From: Planctomycetota bacterium
Lineage (GTDB): Bacteria; Planctomycetota; Phycisphaerae; UBA1845
Assembly (NCBI GenBank): GCA_016208685.1
Contig: JACQXM010000015.1
Coordinates: forward strand, 62,001-126,000
DNA: 64,000 nucleotides
Reading direction: 5' to 3'
A model generated the notes under the pieces. That model was not told the DNA's origin. It saw only the letters and a list, made by a program, of their open reading frames with translations, and did no database searches. The position numbers and the translations under genes are program-made. This document shows, piece after piece, positions 8,292 to 17,035 of this stretch (its first letter is position 1; each line of letters starts with the position of its first letter).

Positions 8292-9018
8292 GGGAGCGCC
8301 CCGAAGTGCCGCGCGTCAGGCCCTGCCGCCCTGGACCACACGGGGTAGGGCACGGGCCGCCGGTGCACGCCGTGCACTGACCTGCCTGGTTCTGTCGGCG
8401 CTGTCGGCCGCGGGCTGCGGGTATAGCCAGGGTCAGCTTCTCTACCTCCTGGGCGTGGGGCGAGGGAAGCTCGTCAAGGCGCAGTTTCAGTTAGCACACG
8501 GTCCGCTGCTGGTTTTCGTGGACGATCCCAACGAGCGCGTCGACTGGCCCGCGGCGCGGCAACACCTGGCCGACGACCTCGCCCAGGAGCTGCTCCAGCA
8601 CGGCGCCGCGAAGAGAATCGTCCCCCAGGAAACGCTGGACCAGATCCGCCAGACGACGGCGGACTTCGCCAAGCGCGGCTGCCGCGAGATCGGCGAGCTC
8701 GCAGGGGCGGAACAGGTTCTGTGGGTCGAGGCGCGGGATTTTCTGGCCGAGGAGCAGATCACCGACGCCGCCAACGCCGCGTACTTCGCGGTGAGCGTGA
8801 AGGTGATCAACGTGCTGGAAAAGGAGGATCGCGCCCGCGTGCGGCTCTGGCCTGCGGGCGGCGACGGGCATGCAGTCACGGTGTCGCTCGGGGGGGCGGA
8901 CGCGGCGCGGGCCAAAACCAAGGACGCCATCGCCAAGGAGCTGTCGCACCGCCTGGCGGCCGACATCGCGCGACTGTTCTACGACCACCGCCTGGGCGAT
9001 TTCGGTAAACCGCAATGA
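8269..9018 (+). CDS. Lipoprotein of unknown function, second of a tandem pair
   Basis: The protein has about 249 residues. A hydrophobic stretch near residues 36-52 ends in AAGCGYS, a likely lipobox cysteine, so the first 35 residues may not all be translated. The start is uncertain: the ATG at 8269 overlaps the previous gene by 23 bases and has GGAGGAAG some 13 bases upstream. The body resembles the preceding gene (RVDWPAARQHLADDLAQEL and a C-terminal RLFYDHRLGDF in parts). The stop overlaps the start of the glycosyltransferase gene by four bases. Function unknown; a role in the cell envelope is inferred from the lipid anchor and the neighbour. Confidence 0.65.
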   Translation: MTIPWTCKGAPRSAARQALPPWTTRGRARAAGARRALTCLVLSALSAAGCGYSQGQLLYLLGVGRGKLVKAQFQLAHGPLLVFVDDPNERVDWPAARQHLADDLAQELLQHGAAKRIVPQETLDQIRQTTADFAKRGCREIGELAGAEQVLWVEARDFLAEEQITDAANAAYFAVSVKVINVLEKEDRARVRLWPAGGDGHAVTVSLGGADAARAKTKDAIAKELSHRLAADIARLFYDHRLGDFGKPQ

Positions 9019-10133
9019 CAGTCGTCGGTCACCTCGTTGACCCCACCCTGGGTTGGGAGCAGCGGCTGGCGCTGGAGCAACTGGCGGATCGGCTGCCCCG
9101 GGAAGCGTGCGCCCAGAAGGTGGTGGCGCTGGGGTCCGGAGGGGCGGATCGTCCGCCGGCTGTCGCCGGGTCCCAGCGCCTGCCGTGGCTCCCGGGCATA
9201 CCCTGGCTCTGCGCGCCGCCGCTGGCGCGGTGGTTAAGACGCGAAGCGGTGGACGTCGCGCACGCCTGGGGGCTGCCCGCGGCAATGGCGGCGCGCGCTG
9301 CGGGTTCCCGGGCGCTGGTGGTGGAGCTGTTCGACCCCCGGCTCACCGCGCATGACCGCAAGCTGCTCCGCACGCTCTGCCGACCGGGGAATTTCGCCGT
9401 CGCGTGCAGCTCGCAAACGATCCGCCGCCGACTCATCGAAGGCGGCGTGGCGCCGGAATCTTGCGTGGTCATCCGGCCGGGCGTGGATTTCGCGCTCCTG
9501 ACCCGCGTGCGGCGCGGCCCCTTGCGCGCCGGGCTGGGGCTCTCGCGCAACGATATGGTAATGGTGACCACGGAACCGGACTCGCGGCACGGCGGGCACT
9601 TTGAGGCCTTCTGGGCCGCGGAACTGGCGACCTACTCGCTCCCCTCCGTGCGCATCATCATTCCCGGGTGGGGGCGGGAAGTGGAACGCATCAGGCGGTT
9701 TGCGGCCACCCTGCCGCGTCCGGAAGTGCTGATCTGTCCCGGCGGCCGGCATCGCATGGAGGAACTCATCGCCGTCGCCGACGTTCTCGTGGTCGCGCCG
9801 CGCGGCGATGCGCCCACGACGGCGATCGCCTGGGCTATGGCGGCAGGGGCGGCGGTCCTGGGCACGGCGGACTACTGCGTGGCGGAGCTGATCGCCAACA
9901 AACTCAACGGGATGCTCTTCAAGCCCCGCCCTGACGAAAGCATCGCCATGAGCCTGGTCCGGCTCCTGAAGCAGCATGAGCTCTTCAATTCGCTGCGCGA
10001 AACGGCGCGGGGGCAGGCGTACGAAGTGTTCGGGCTGCGGCGCTTCGTCGACCAACACCAGCGGCTCTACCAGAATCTGCTCGCCGGCGCCCCGCCCGAC
10101 GCGGGCATCGAGGACTCGGCCCTCTCCGCCTGA
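9015..10133 (+). CDS. Family 4-like glycosyltransferase
   Basis: The 372-residue protein has the GT-B architecture of family 4 glycosyltransferases. The C-terminal Rossmann half shows a P-x-R-I-I-I-P-G-W-G strand region, then a nucleotide-sugar binding region where AVADVLVVAPRGDAPTTA stands in for the usual E-x7-E motif. The usual acidic residues are weak: RGDAPTTAIAWAMAAGAAV replaces the canonical EGFGL-type loop, so activity is less certain than the fold. It overlaps the second lipoprotein gene by ATGA and is probably cotranscribed with the lipoprotein pair. Donor and acceptor are unknown. Confidence 0.75.
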   Translation: MTVVGHLVDPTLGWEQRLALEQLADRLPREACAQKVVALGSGGADRPPAVAGSQRLPWLPGIPWLCAPPLARWLRREAVDVAHAWGLPAAMAARAAGSRALVVELFDPRLTAHDRKLLRTLCRPGNFAVACSSQTIRRRLIEGGVAPESCVVIRPGVDFALLTRVRRGPLRAGLGLSRNDMVMVTTEPDSRHGGHFEAFWAAELATYSLPSVRIIIPGWGREVERIRRFAATLPRPEVLICPGGRHRMEELIAVADVLVVAPRGDAPTTAIAWAMAAGAAVLGTADYCVAELIANKLNGMLFKPRPDESIAMSLVRLLKQHELFNSLRETARGQAYEVFGLRRFVDQHQRLYQNLLAGAPPDAGIEDSALSA

Positions 10134-10199
10134 CCGCCGCCCCCGATCCGGCAAGTGCGGTTTGGCTGAGGCGGCCTGCCCTGCAGGACCTGCCCCACG

Positions 10200-10228
10200 T
10201 TGCTGAGCCTGGGCGACGGGGGTATAAA
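10200..10228 (+). promoter_or_regulatory. Candidate promoter before the 911-residue lipoprotein gene
   Basis: TATAAA at 10223-10228 is a good -10 element; TTGCTG at 10200-10205, 17 bases upstream, is a weak -35. The gene's AGGAGG ribosome site and ATG at 10253 follow at a suitable distance. Confidence 0.4.
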
Positions 10229-10252
10229 ACGCGCGTTGCAAGGAGGCTAACC

Positions 10253-12988
10253 ATGATGCTACGTTCGGCACGGCGGCCGATCTGCATGGCGGTCCGTTCC
10301 TGTTTCTGCTTTCTGCTTTGGTTGATGACCGGTGGCTGCTTACTCGGCCCAGCGCCGGCTCCCACGGACGAGCCGGCCACGGACCCGCTCGCAGACGTGG
10401 CCGGCAGTGGCACGGCGCGGCTGCGCGGCGTGGTGCAGTCCGCCGACGCCGACAGCGGCTTTCCCTTGGGCGGTGTCCGCTTGCAGGTGGGCGATGCCGT
10501 GGCGTTCACCAACGTCGACGGCACCTTCAACGTAGTGGGCGCCCCGGCGGGCCGGCAGCGGCTCTTCGTGGATGGGTCGGCGCTGCTGACGGCCGACGGG
10601 CATTACGGGCAGTTCGCCACCACCCTGGAACTTGGCGAAGAGGAAGACCGCGCCATTGAGCGGCCGATCTACCTGCCTTTCGTTCCGCTGGCAACCGAAC
10701 GAACCGTGGCTCTGGATGCCGCGACCCGGGTGGTCAGTCGCGAAGGGGTGACGCTGGAGATTCCGCCGGGCGTGGCGCGGCGCGAAGGTCGGGAATACGA
10801 TGGGGCGGTGTCGGTGCAGGTGGTGGACGCCGAACGCACGCCCATCGAGCTTCCCGAGCGGTTGAAGGGCCGCGCGCATGCCATCATCACCGTGCAGCCC
10901 GTGGATGTTGAATTCGCGGTGCCGGTGCCGGTGTCCCTGCCGCTGTCGTCGCCCCCGGGCGCCGTGGCACCGGGCGCGCTGGGCACGCTCTGGCACCTCG
11001 ATGGCGTGGGCCGCATCAGCGCCTACGAAGGGGTGGGGCGCGTCGATGACGACACGTTCACGCTGCTTGCCGGCGGCATCCGCTCCGGCGGGTGGCATTT
11101 CGTTACCGATCTGGAGGTCGCGGTGCGTCGCCCCTGCGCTGAAGGCAGGGCCGACGAGGCTCGCGCCTGCCTGGCGGCGACGGTCTCCCTGCTGGAGGAG
11201 GTGCAGCGCCGGGCGGCCTCCCGGGTGGCCGGCGCCCGCACCCTGCTGGGCCGGCTCGACGCCGCCCTCGCCACCCGCGGCTCGCTGGACCTTGCCACCG
11301 GCGTGGTACGCATCAGCACGCCCCTGTTTCCCGTCGCGCGCGACACCATCCTCGAGTACCGTGCGTTTTTCCGCGGACTGGAGTCGCTGGACGAGGTGCG
11401 CAACAGGGCCGCCGCGGCACGGGCCGCCTGCGCCCGAGCCGACACCTGCAACGCCGACACCGACGCCCTGGCGACGCTCGAGGATCGACTGGAGCAGCGA
11501 CTGGACGACGCCGGCGACGGTGCCACATCTATGGCACCTCGGTTCGACCGCCTCAGCGCCGCGATCCTTGCCCTGAACCCCTTCTACGAGGGGCGGCAGT
11601 TTCTCGACGACGACACCTTGCTGGCCTTCGACACCGCCGCCGTGGAGTACAACCTGGCGTACCGCGGCTTCGCCCCCTTCGCCTCGCCGGCCGACGCCTT
11701 CGACGACGTGCTCCAGGCGGTAAGCGACGTGCGGCAGGCGGCGCTGGCCCTGGCCCTGGGGCGCAGCCAGGCGGAAGGCCGGAGCGCTTCCTCGCCGGTG
11801 AGGGTGCAGCGCGTCTGCGACGGCCTGGGTGCCACGCAGGTGGCATCGCCCGAGGAGGGCTTCGCGGCCGTCGCCCTGGGCGACGAAACGGGACAGGCGG
11901 ACGAGGGCTGCCTGCTGCTTGCCGTCAGCGATGCCGAGGAGCTCGCCAGCCCGCCGATCGCCGAAACGCAATGGTTCGAAGCCCTCCACCCCCCGGTGCT
12001 GCTGGCCCTCACCGGGCGGATCGCGGGGCGCGGGCTGGCGACGGGAGAGCTGGCCGCGGGAACGCTCACCCGGGAGTCGCCGGTGCATCGCTGGAGCCTG
12101 CCCGGCGCCGATCGCCAGGGGATTGAGGTCGCCTTCCACGCTGACGGAGCGGCACTGGCAGGACTGGCCGTGGACGGGACCGTGCAGCTCGCCCGCGACG
12201 GGGGCTTCCGCGTCGCGAATCTTCCCGGCGGCAGCGGTACCTCGATCTACATCTGTGCCACACAGGTGACACCCGAAACCAACATCGTGTACGAACTGGG
12301 CACCACGCTTACCGCGGAGCGATTTGATTTCGGCGCCGCGGTGTCCGGTTCCTTTGACGTGCACACGCGGGCGGCCGCGGTGTTGTTCGAGGCTGCGGCG
12401 CGCGACCGCGTGATCGTCGAGAGGCGCTGTTGCGACGACGGCGCGGGTTCGTTCGCGCTTGCGGTGCTGGGACCCGGCGGAGCGGCGCCCGCCGCCGGCC
12501 TGGGCGCGGGCGATGCCCCGGGACTTCGCAGCGGAGCCTTCGAAGTGGCAGCCGGGGGTCTATACCGCGTGGTGCTGTCGCCGCTGCCCGGCGAGTTCGC
12601 CGACTACGAGATCGCCGTACGCCGCTCGGCAGCGGCCCCGCCCGTGCCCTATCAACCGGGGACCGAGGCAACGGCGGCTTTCGACGAGCCGGGTGCGAGC
12701 GCTGCCTTTGCCTTCGCCGCCGCGGCGGGTCAGGTGCTGACGCTGCACGGCGTCAGCGCCGTCGACCTCGATCGCGTTGCCTTCGTGATCACCGGTCCGG
12801 ACGGCGTCGCCGTGGCGCCGGAGGGTCTGCTGTACTTCGACGGATCGTCCTTCGCGGAACGCATCCTTACGGCGCCGCTCGATGGCGCCTATGAGCTCGT
12901 GTTCCGCGTGCCGCTGGAGGCTGAGACGACGACGGGTTCGGCGATCATCCGCGTGGACGCGGCGCTGCCGGCACAGGGATTGGAGTGA
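10253..12988 (+). CDS. Large lipoprotein with a carboxypeptidase-regulatory-like domain
   Basis: The 911-residue protein begins with a signal peptide and lipobox (LMTGGCLL, Cys near residue 25). AGGAGG six bases before the ATG fixes the start. Residues about 55-115 resemble a carboxypeptidase-regulatory or CarboxypepD_reg-like beta sandwich (FPLGGVRLQVGD, GTFNVVGAPAG). The central part (about 290-420) is alanine- and arginine-rich and helical. Two C-terminal modules, around 690-790 and 800-905, each look like a pre-peptidase C-terminal type beta sandwich (GGLYRVVLSPLPGEFADYEI). Such proteins are common on planctomycete surfaces. No catalytic motif is visible. It stands alone behind its own candidate promoter. 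Confidence 0.75.
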   Translation: MMLRSARRPICMAVRSCFCFLLWLMTGGCLLGPAPAPTDEPATDPLADVAGSGTARLRGVVQSADADSGFPLGGVRLQVGDAVAFTNVDGTFNVVGAPAGRQRLFVDGSALLTADGHYGQFATTLELGEEEDRAIERPIYLPFVPLATERTVALDAATRVVSREGVTLEIPPGVARREGREYDGAVSVQVVDAERTPIELPERLKGRAHAIITVQPVDVEFAVPVPVSLPLSSPPGAVAPGALGTLWHLDGVGRISAYEGVGRVDDDTFTLLAGGIRSGGWHFVTDLEVAVRRPCAEGRADEARACLAATVSLLEEVQRRAASRVAGARTLLGRLDAALATRGSLDLATGVVRISTPLFPVARDTILEYRAFFRGLESLDEVRNRAAAARAACARADTCNADTDALATLEDRLEQRLDDAGDGATSMAPRFDRLSAAILALNPFYEGRQFLDDDTLLAFDTAAVEYNLAYRGFAPFASPADAFDDVLQAVSDVRQAALALALGRSQAEGRSASSPVRVQRVCDGLGATQVASPEEGFAAVALGDETGQADEGCLLLAVSDAEELASPPIAETQWFEALHPPVLLALTGRIAGRGLATGELAAGTLTRESPVHRWSLPGADRQGIEVAFHADGAALAGLAVDGTVQLARDGGFRVANLPGGSGTSIYICATQVTPETNIVYELGTTLTAERFDFGAAVSGSFDVHTRAAAVLFEAAARDRVIVERRCCDDGAGSFALAVLGPGGAAPAAGLGAGDAPGLRSGAFEVAAGGLYRVVLSPLPGEFADYEIAVRRSAAAPPVPYQPGTEATAAFDEPGASAAFAFAAAAGQVLTLHGVSAVDLDRVAFVITGPDGVAVAPEGLLYFDGSSFAERILTAPLDGAYELVFRVPLEAETTTGSAIIRVDAALPAQGLE

Positions 12989-13081
12989 TCGCACCTGCTG
13001 TAGTATCCCGCAGTTACCCAACGCGGCCGCGGGGGCCGCAACCAAAACAGGCGCACGTAGGGCGCGGCCGCGAATGTCGAA

Positions 13082-13308
13082 AAGGGCTACTTACCTGACT
13101 CAACCACTCCCTACCGGTTGCGGTTGGGCCAGTGAAGCAAAGGGCACGGGATCGATCTGCACGGCCTGCTGGGCCATGCGGTAGAACAGCTTGCCGCGCG
13201 AGGCCGAAGCCCTGCGGTTGAAACGGAACGTGAGCGTACGGGGGCACTCCTCGCCCATGGCACGGCACACCACCGGTAGTAGCAGGTTGAGTCAAGTAAA
13301 TAGCCCTT
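13082..13308. mobile_element. Internally deleted IS1595-like insertion sequence
   Basis: The 227-bp stretch is flanked by 24-bp inverted repeats, AAGGGCTACTTACCTGACTC... at 13082-13105 and its partner at 13285-13308, with two mismatches. Between them only the last fifth of a transposase remains. No target-site duplication is visible at the flanks. With both ends present but no transposase, it could still be mobilised in trans by a full-length relative. Confidence 0.65.
13100..13270 (-). pseudogene. Transposase C-terminal fragment (IS1595 / ISXO2-like)
   Basis: On the minus strand, codons from 13270 read about 56 residues, containing RTLTFRFNRRASASRGKLFY and then QQAVQIDPVPFASL, ending at a TGA inside the inverted repeat. 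This is the FRFNRR...SRG...F-R motif that closes ISXO2-like DDE transposases. The catalytic core is absent and an in-frame stop lies just upstream at about 13292, so the gene is dead. Confidence 0.6.
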
Positions 13309-13402
13309 ATCCCGAATAGCGAAATACACCTTCCGCGTTCCGTTCTGTTTTCGGCGCGACGGGATGCGCGCCGGCTGCACGCGTGTTGCGCCGTGAGCTA
13401 CT

Positions 13403-13503
13403 GACCCGATGTGGATCCCTCTGGCGGCGGGCGTTCGGCATTGTTGGGGCCGCGCGGGCCCAAGCCCGCGGCTCGATACGGTTACGTATCAAGGAGACAC
13501 TAC
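13403..13503 (+). repeat. About 100-bp dispersed element, copy 2 (family B)
   Basis: This is the second copy of the element at 7426-7527, sharing the GTGGATC landmark, the GCGGGC / GCCCGC hairpin, GGCTCGATACGGTTA and the GAGACACTAC end. It lies 95 bp to the right of the IS1595-like remnant, between it and the 3' end of yajC. An imperfect 11-bp inverted repeat (13509-13519 with 13552-13562) follows and might serve as the yajC transcript end. Confidence 0.75.
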
Positions 13504-13592
13504 ACGACAGACTTGCCCGTCGCGTGGTTCCGGGCGCGGAGCGTAAACCCGCGGGCAGGTCTTACGGTGGCGTGGAGCGGCGGCGCCGGGCC

Positions 13593-13958
13593 TCAGACGC
13601 GGCGCTGGGTCTCGGCGGATGGGTCGTCGGTAAGGATGCGCTGGATCGCCGTCCTGAGCAGCGTGAGTTTGGCGTTCGTGGATTCGTCCACCTTTACCAC
13701 CACCTCCTGATCCTTGACCGACACCACGGTGCCGATGATACCGCCGATGGTGAGCACCCGGTCGTTCTTCGCCAGCCGCGCGTGCATTTCCTCCCGCTCG
13801 CGCTTTTCCCGCTTGCGCTGGCTGCGCATGGTGAGCAGCATGAAGGCGATCATGGCCACCATGAGCGCGAAAACGACGAAGGACGAACCCGGCGACGGAG
13901 CACCGGGTTGGGCTTGTGCCAGCAGACAGGGGAGATTCAACATGTCTTCGACTTTCAT
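13593..13958 (-). CDS. yajC: Preprotein translocase accessory subunit YajC
   Basis: YajC is a small membrane protein that joins SecDF at the Sec translocon. The 121-residue product has one N-terminal transmembrane helix (SSFVVFALMVAMIAFMLLTM), then a charged linker (RSQRKREKREREEM) and the conserved soluble domain with LAKNDRVLTIGGIIGTVVS and a KVDESTNAKL strand. This is the canonical arrangement. It follows tgt on the same strand after about 170 bases, the order tgt-yajC seen in many bacteria; secD is not next to it here, the space being taken by repeats and an IS remnant. Confidence 0.93.
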   Translation of the reverse strand: MKVEDMLNLPCLLAQAQPGAPSPGSSFVVFALMVAMIAFMLLTMRSQRKREKREREEMHARLAKNDRVLTIGGIIGTVVSVKDQEVVVKVDESTNAKLTLLRTAIQRILTDDPSAETQRRV

Positions 13959-14132
13959 TTCGTGGTCCCGGCCCCAGGGCGATCCGTGCCCGGGCCGGGT
14001 TCCGATCAGGAGCCTGGGATCGTGACCGGTTCAGCAGGGACGCAGTCCGATCCGACAAGGCGGCCCGCGGCCCCGCCGCGCCGGCCAGACCGCACAGCAG
14101 GCGCCTCGAGACCCGTGTCGCGAGCGAGCCCG

Positions 14133-15266
14133 CTACTCGCCGTCGCCCGCGCCGCGCTCGTCGGCTTCTCCCAGCGCCAGGATCGGAAACTCGGCGACCA
14201 TTCTCGCCCATTGTCCCTGGGCAATCAATTCCCGAATCCGCGCCATGAAACGCTGGTAGAAACGCAGGTTGTGAATGGAGGTGAGCGTGGGCCCGAGCAT
14301 CTCGCCGGCGTTGAACAGGTGGCGGATGTATCCGCGGGAAAAGCGGGCGCAGGTTTCGCAATCGCAACCAGGCTCCAGCGGCGCCTCGTCCAGCTTGTGC
14401 CGCTCGTTGCGCATCTTCAACGGACCGGCGGCGGTGAAGGCGAAGCCGTTGCGGCCGTTGCGCGTGGGCAGCACGCAATCGAACATGTCCACCCCCAGGC
14501 ACACCGCGGCGAGAATGTCCCGCGGCATGCCCACGCCCATCAGGTATCGCGGTTGGTCGGCGGGCAAGGCGGCGATGGTCGGTCCCAGCACCTCCACCAT
14601 CTGCTCATGCGTCTCACCCACTGACAACCCGCCCACGGCATAGCCGTCGAAGCCCAGGGCCTGCAAGGCCGCGGCGCACCGTTGGCGCAGGGGAACCTCC
14701 AACCCGCCCTGCACGATCCCGAACAGAGCCTGGTCGCTTCGCTGGTGCGCCGCCCGGCATTCCGCCGCCCAGCGCAGAGTGCGCTCCACGGCCGTCTCGA
14801 GCGCCGGGCGCGCGCCGGGAAGCGGCGGACACTCGTCGAACGCCATGACCACGTCCGCGCCGAGCAGGTTCTGAATCCGCGTGGCGCCGGCGGGAGTTAG
14901 TTGCACCGTTGCGCCGTCGATGTGGGAACGGAATTCCACTCCCTCGTCCGTGATCCTGCTGATGGGGGCCATGGAGAACACCTGGTAGCCGCCGCTGTCG
15001 GTGAGGATGGGTCCGTCCCAGCCCATGAACCGGTGCAGACCGCCAAGGTCGCGGACCGCCTCGGGGCCGGGGCGGAGCTGCAAATGGTAGGTGTTCGCCA
15101 GGATCATCTCCGTGCCGGTGGCGGCGAGCTGGTTCGGCGTGACGCCTTTCACGGACCCCGCCGTCCCCACGGGCATGAACACCGGCGTGTGGACCTCTCC
15201 GTGCGGCGTGGTCAGCACGCCCCGCCGTGCCGACCCGTCGACGTGGGTTACGCGGAACTCGAACAT
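14133..15266 (-). CDS. tgt: tRNA-guanine transglycosylase
   Basis: Tgt exchanges the wobble guanine of Asp, Asn, His and Tyr tRNAs for the queuosine precursor preQ1. The 377-residue protein has the expected elements: nucleophile region DSGGYQVFSM with the catalytic Asp, the second active-site Asp in GVDMFDCVLPTRNGR, and the zinc site CDCETC plus a later His in SIHNLRFY. I place the start at the ATG 15266 (MFEFRVTHVDG), because the frame upstream of it does not match the family. It precedes yajC and follows truB on the same strand, so the three probably form one housekeeping unit. Confidence 0.95.
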   Translation of the reverse strand: MFEFRVTHVDGSARRGVLTTPHGEVHTPVFMPVGTAGSVKGVTPNQLAATGTEMILANTYHLQLRPGPEAVRDLGGLHRFMGWDGPILTDSGGYQVFSMAPISRITDEGVEFRSHIDGATVQLTPAGATRIQNLLGADVVMAFDECPPLPGARPALETAVERTLRWAAECRAAHQRSDQALFGIVQGGLEVPLRQRCAAALQALGFDGYAVGGLSVGETHEQMVEVLGPTIAALPADQPRYLMGVGMPRDILAAVCLGVDMFDCVLPTRNGRNGFAFTAAGPLKMRNERHKLDEAPLEPGCDCETCARFSRGYIRHLFNAGEMLGPTLTSIHNLRFYQRFMARIRELIAQGQWARMVAEFPILALGEADERGAGDGE

Positions 15267-15419
15267 CGCGCCCAGCTTAGAACCTGCGCCAGAGCGCGCC
15301 CAGTCGAGCGGATACGGAATTGCGGCGCCTTGGCGCAAGGACGAAACGGAGGAAGGGACGGGGACAAAGGAGACCGCGGGGTGGCGGCGCAGCTGTGCCC
15401 GGTGCGGTGCGCGCGAAGG

Positions 15420-16196
15420 TCACGGACGGCTTGCGAGCGGCGTGGCGACGCCGCGCTCCGTACCGCCGCCGACCGGCCGGGGCGGAATGGCTTCAACCGC
15501 AGCGCACAGCAACTCCTCAGCGAGCGGCAGGGGGAGGACGTACTCCGCAGGACCAGAGGCGGCGCGGATTCGGTCGAACGTCCAGCCCTCCTCCACGGCA
15601 AACGGCCCCACACGTCGCCGCGTCAGCGCTGTCAGGCAGCCGCCCGTGCCCAGCGCCGCCGCCAGGTCGCGGATCAGCGCCCGTATATAGGTGCCGCGCC
15701 CGCAGGCGAGCTCGAAATCCAGCTCCGGCCAGGTGTAGGCGTGAACGTGCAGCCAGTAGACCTGGACCGTGCGCGCCACGAGGGCGACGGGTTGGGCCCG
15801 CGCTATCCTCTTGTAAGCGGGCACGCCGCCGATTTTCACGGCACTGATCTGCGGCGGCACCTGCTGAATAGCGCCCTCGAACCCCGCCGCGGCGGTGAGT
15901 AGCTCGCCCGGGGAAGGAACGCGCTCGACCGCCACGGGAACCAGCGGGCGGTCGGCGTCGAAGCTCTCACTGGTGACGTCGAGTCGCGCCGTGGCCCGAT
16001 AGACCTTCGGTTGATCCATGATCCGCTCGACCAGCCTGGTGGCCCGGCCCAGACAGAGCACGAGCACGCCGTCGGCGGCGGGATCCAGCGTACCGGCGTG
16101 GCCGCTCTTACGCTGTCCGCAGAGCGACCGGACGCGATAGAGCGCCTTGGCCGAGGTGATCCCCCTCGGTTTGTTCAGGTTGATCAGGCCGTCCAT
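15420..16196 (-). CDS. truB: tRNA pseudouridine-55 synthase
   Basis: TruB makes pseudouridine 55 in the T-loop of tRNAs. The 258-residue protein shows the start INLNKPRGITS, the catalytic motif GHAGTLDPAADGVL with its aspartate, and the later KVYRATARLDV and CGRGTYIRALIRDLAAALG motifs. The C-terminal PUA-like extension is short and replaced by a Pro/Arg-rich tail of about 20 residues. The gene starts one base behind the stop of an upstream lipoprotein gene on the same strand. truB often follows rbfA and infB; here they are not adjacent. Confidence 0.95.
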   Translation of the reverse strand: MDGLINLNKPRGITSAKALYRVRSLCGQRKSGHAGTLDPAADGVLVLCLGRATRLVERIMDQPKVYRATARLDVTSESFDADRPLVPVAVERVPSPGELLTAAAGFEGAIQQVPPQISAVKIGGVPAYKRIARAQPVALVARTVQVYWLHVHAYTWPELDFELACGRGTYIRALIRDLAAALGTGGCLTALTRRRVGPFAVEEGWTFDRIRAASGPAEYVLPLPLAEELLCAAVEAIPPRPVGGGTERGVATPLASRP

Positions 16197-16197
16197 G

Positions 16198-16608
16198 TCA
16201 GTCGGGCACTCGCGCGTACACGGCGCGCGCCGATGGGCGACCCGCCGGATCGACGAGCGTCAACCGGCCGTCCATCCGACGATACGCCTGATACACCACG
16301 TCCCCGGGAAGCGTGAAAATCACTCGACCCCGGGCCACGCGGTAGGTGCCCGTGCGGGTGTGCCGCTCGTTGTTCCGTTCGTGGGTAGCGGTGCAGCGCC
16401 CGTGATCGTCGAGCGTGAGGACAGCCGGAAGGTCGGCACGGGATGTCGTTTCTACGTTCACCGCCCGCCAGGTACCGGCGAACGTACACCCGGCGAACCA
16501 CACCAGCGCGGCCGGGCCCACTCCCGAAGCCGCCGCACGAAAAGCCGCGCGCACGGCGCCGGGAAGCTTCTGTGAGTGTTCGCTGCTGCATCCCGCCGAT
16601 TCGCCCAT
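16198..16608 (-). CDS. Small lipoprotein upstream of truB
   Basis: The protein has 136 residues. A short hydrophobic stretch ends in VWFAGCTF, a probable lipobox with the cysteine near residue 41. The mature part starts GTWRAVNVE and runs through alternating beta strands (AVLTLDDHGRCTAT, TGTYRVARGRVIFTL, RLTLVDPAG), which resembles a small lipocalin-like barrel, though I cannot name the family. Its stop is separated from the truB start by a single base, so it is certainly cotranscribed with truB. The link to tRNA modification is positional only. Confidence 0.65.
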   Translation of the reverse strand: MGESAGCSSEHSQKLPGAVRAAFRAAASGVGPAALVWFAGCTFAGTWRAVNVETTSRADLPAVLTLDDHGRCTATHERNNERHTRTGTYRVARGRVIFTLPGDVVYQAYRRMDGRLTLVDPAGRPSARAVYARVPD

Positions 16609-16625
16609 CGTTCCACGCTCGTTGG

Positions 16626-16654
16626 TTGCGATCCGCGCGGTGGCATCCTATACT
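16626..16654 (+). promoter_or_regulatory. Candidate promoter facing the FmdB-like gene
   Basis: TTGCGA at 16626-16631 and TATACT at 16649-16654 are 17 bases apart. Together with the truB-side start at 16608 it makes a divergent intergenic region. The first downstream gene starts at 16783. Confidence 0.45.
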
Positions 16655-16782
16655 GCCGCCGCGAGGATGACGTTAACCGGGACGACGCCGACCTGCCAGC
16701 GAAGCTGGGAGGGCGGTGCCTGAAGTGGCTTGTCGCCGATGTCCCTCAGGCAAGGCGGCGCAGCGTCGATGGGAAGCGGAGC

Positions 16783-17013
16783 ATGCCGATCTATGAATAC
16801 CGTTGCGCGTCGTGCGGGCGCGAGTTCGAAGAGTTGATTCGCAGCGCCGCGGACGAGCGGTCGGTTCACTGTCCGCAATGCCGGGGGCGGTCGCTGCAAC
16901 GCAAACTCAGCGTGTTTGCGGCGCAGGCGGACACGGCGCGAGCGCCGCGGTCCGCGGCATCGCCCGGCGCCTGCGGCCGTTGCGGTGACCCCAACGGTCC
17001 GTGTGGGTTCTGA
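16783..17013 (+). CDS. FmdB-type zinc ribbon protein
   Basis: The 76-residue protein begins MPIYEYRCASCGREFEEL and has the CxxC...CPQC pair of the FmdB/CxxC-CxxC-SSSS zinc ribbon family. A second CGRCGDPNGPCGF cysteine cluster closes the protein. Family members are small putative regulatory proteins first described near formamidase genes; the molecular role is unknown. The start at 16783 is fixed by the family's typical N-terminus. A membrane protein gene starts 22 bases downstream, followed by two more overlapping genes, so it probably opens a four-gene operon. Confidence 0.85.
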   Translation: MPIYEYRCASCGREFEELIRSAADERSVHCPQCRGRSLQRKLSVFAAQADTARAPRSAASPGACGRCGDPNGPCGF

Positions 17014-17035
17014 CCTTTCGGAGCCGCTGAATATC

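Noticed and set aside
10340-12364. Minus-strand frame of 674 codons over the large lipoprotein gene
   Set aside because: Repetitive Gly/Arg/His composition and no ribosome site; the plus strand has a signal peptide and AGGAGG.
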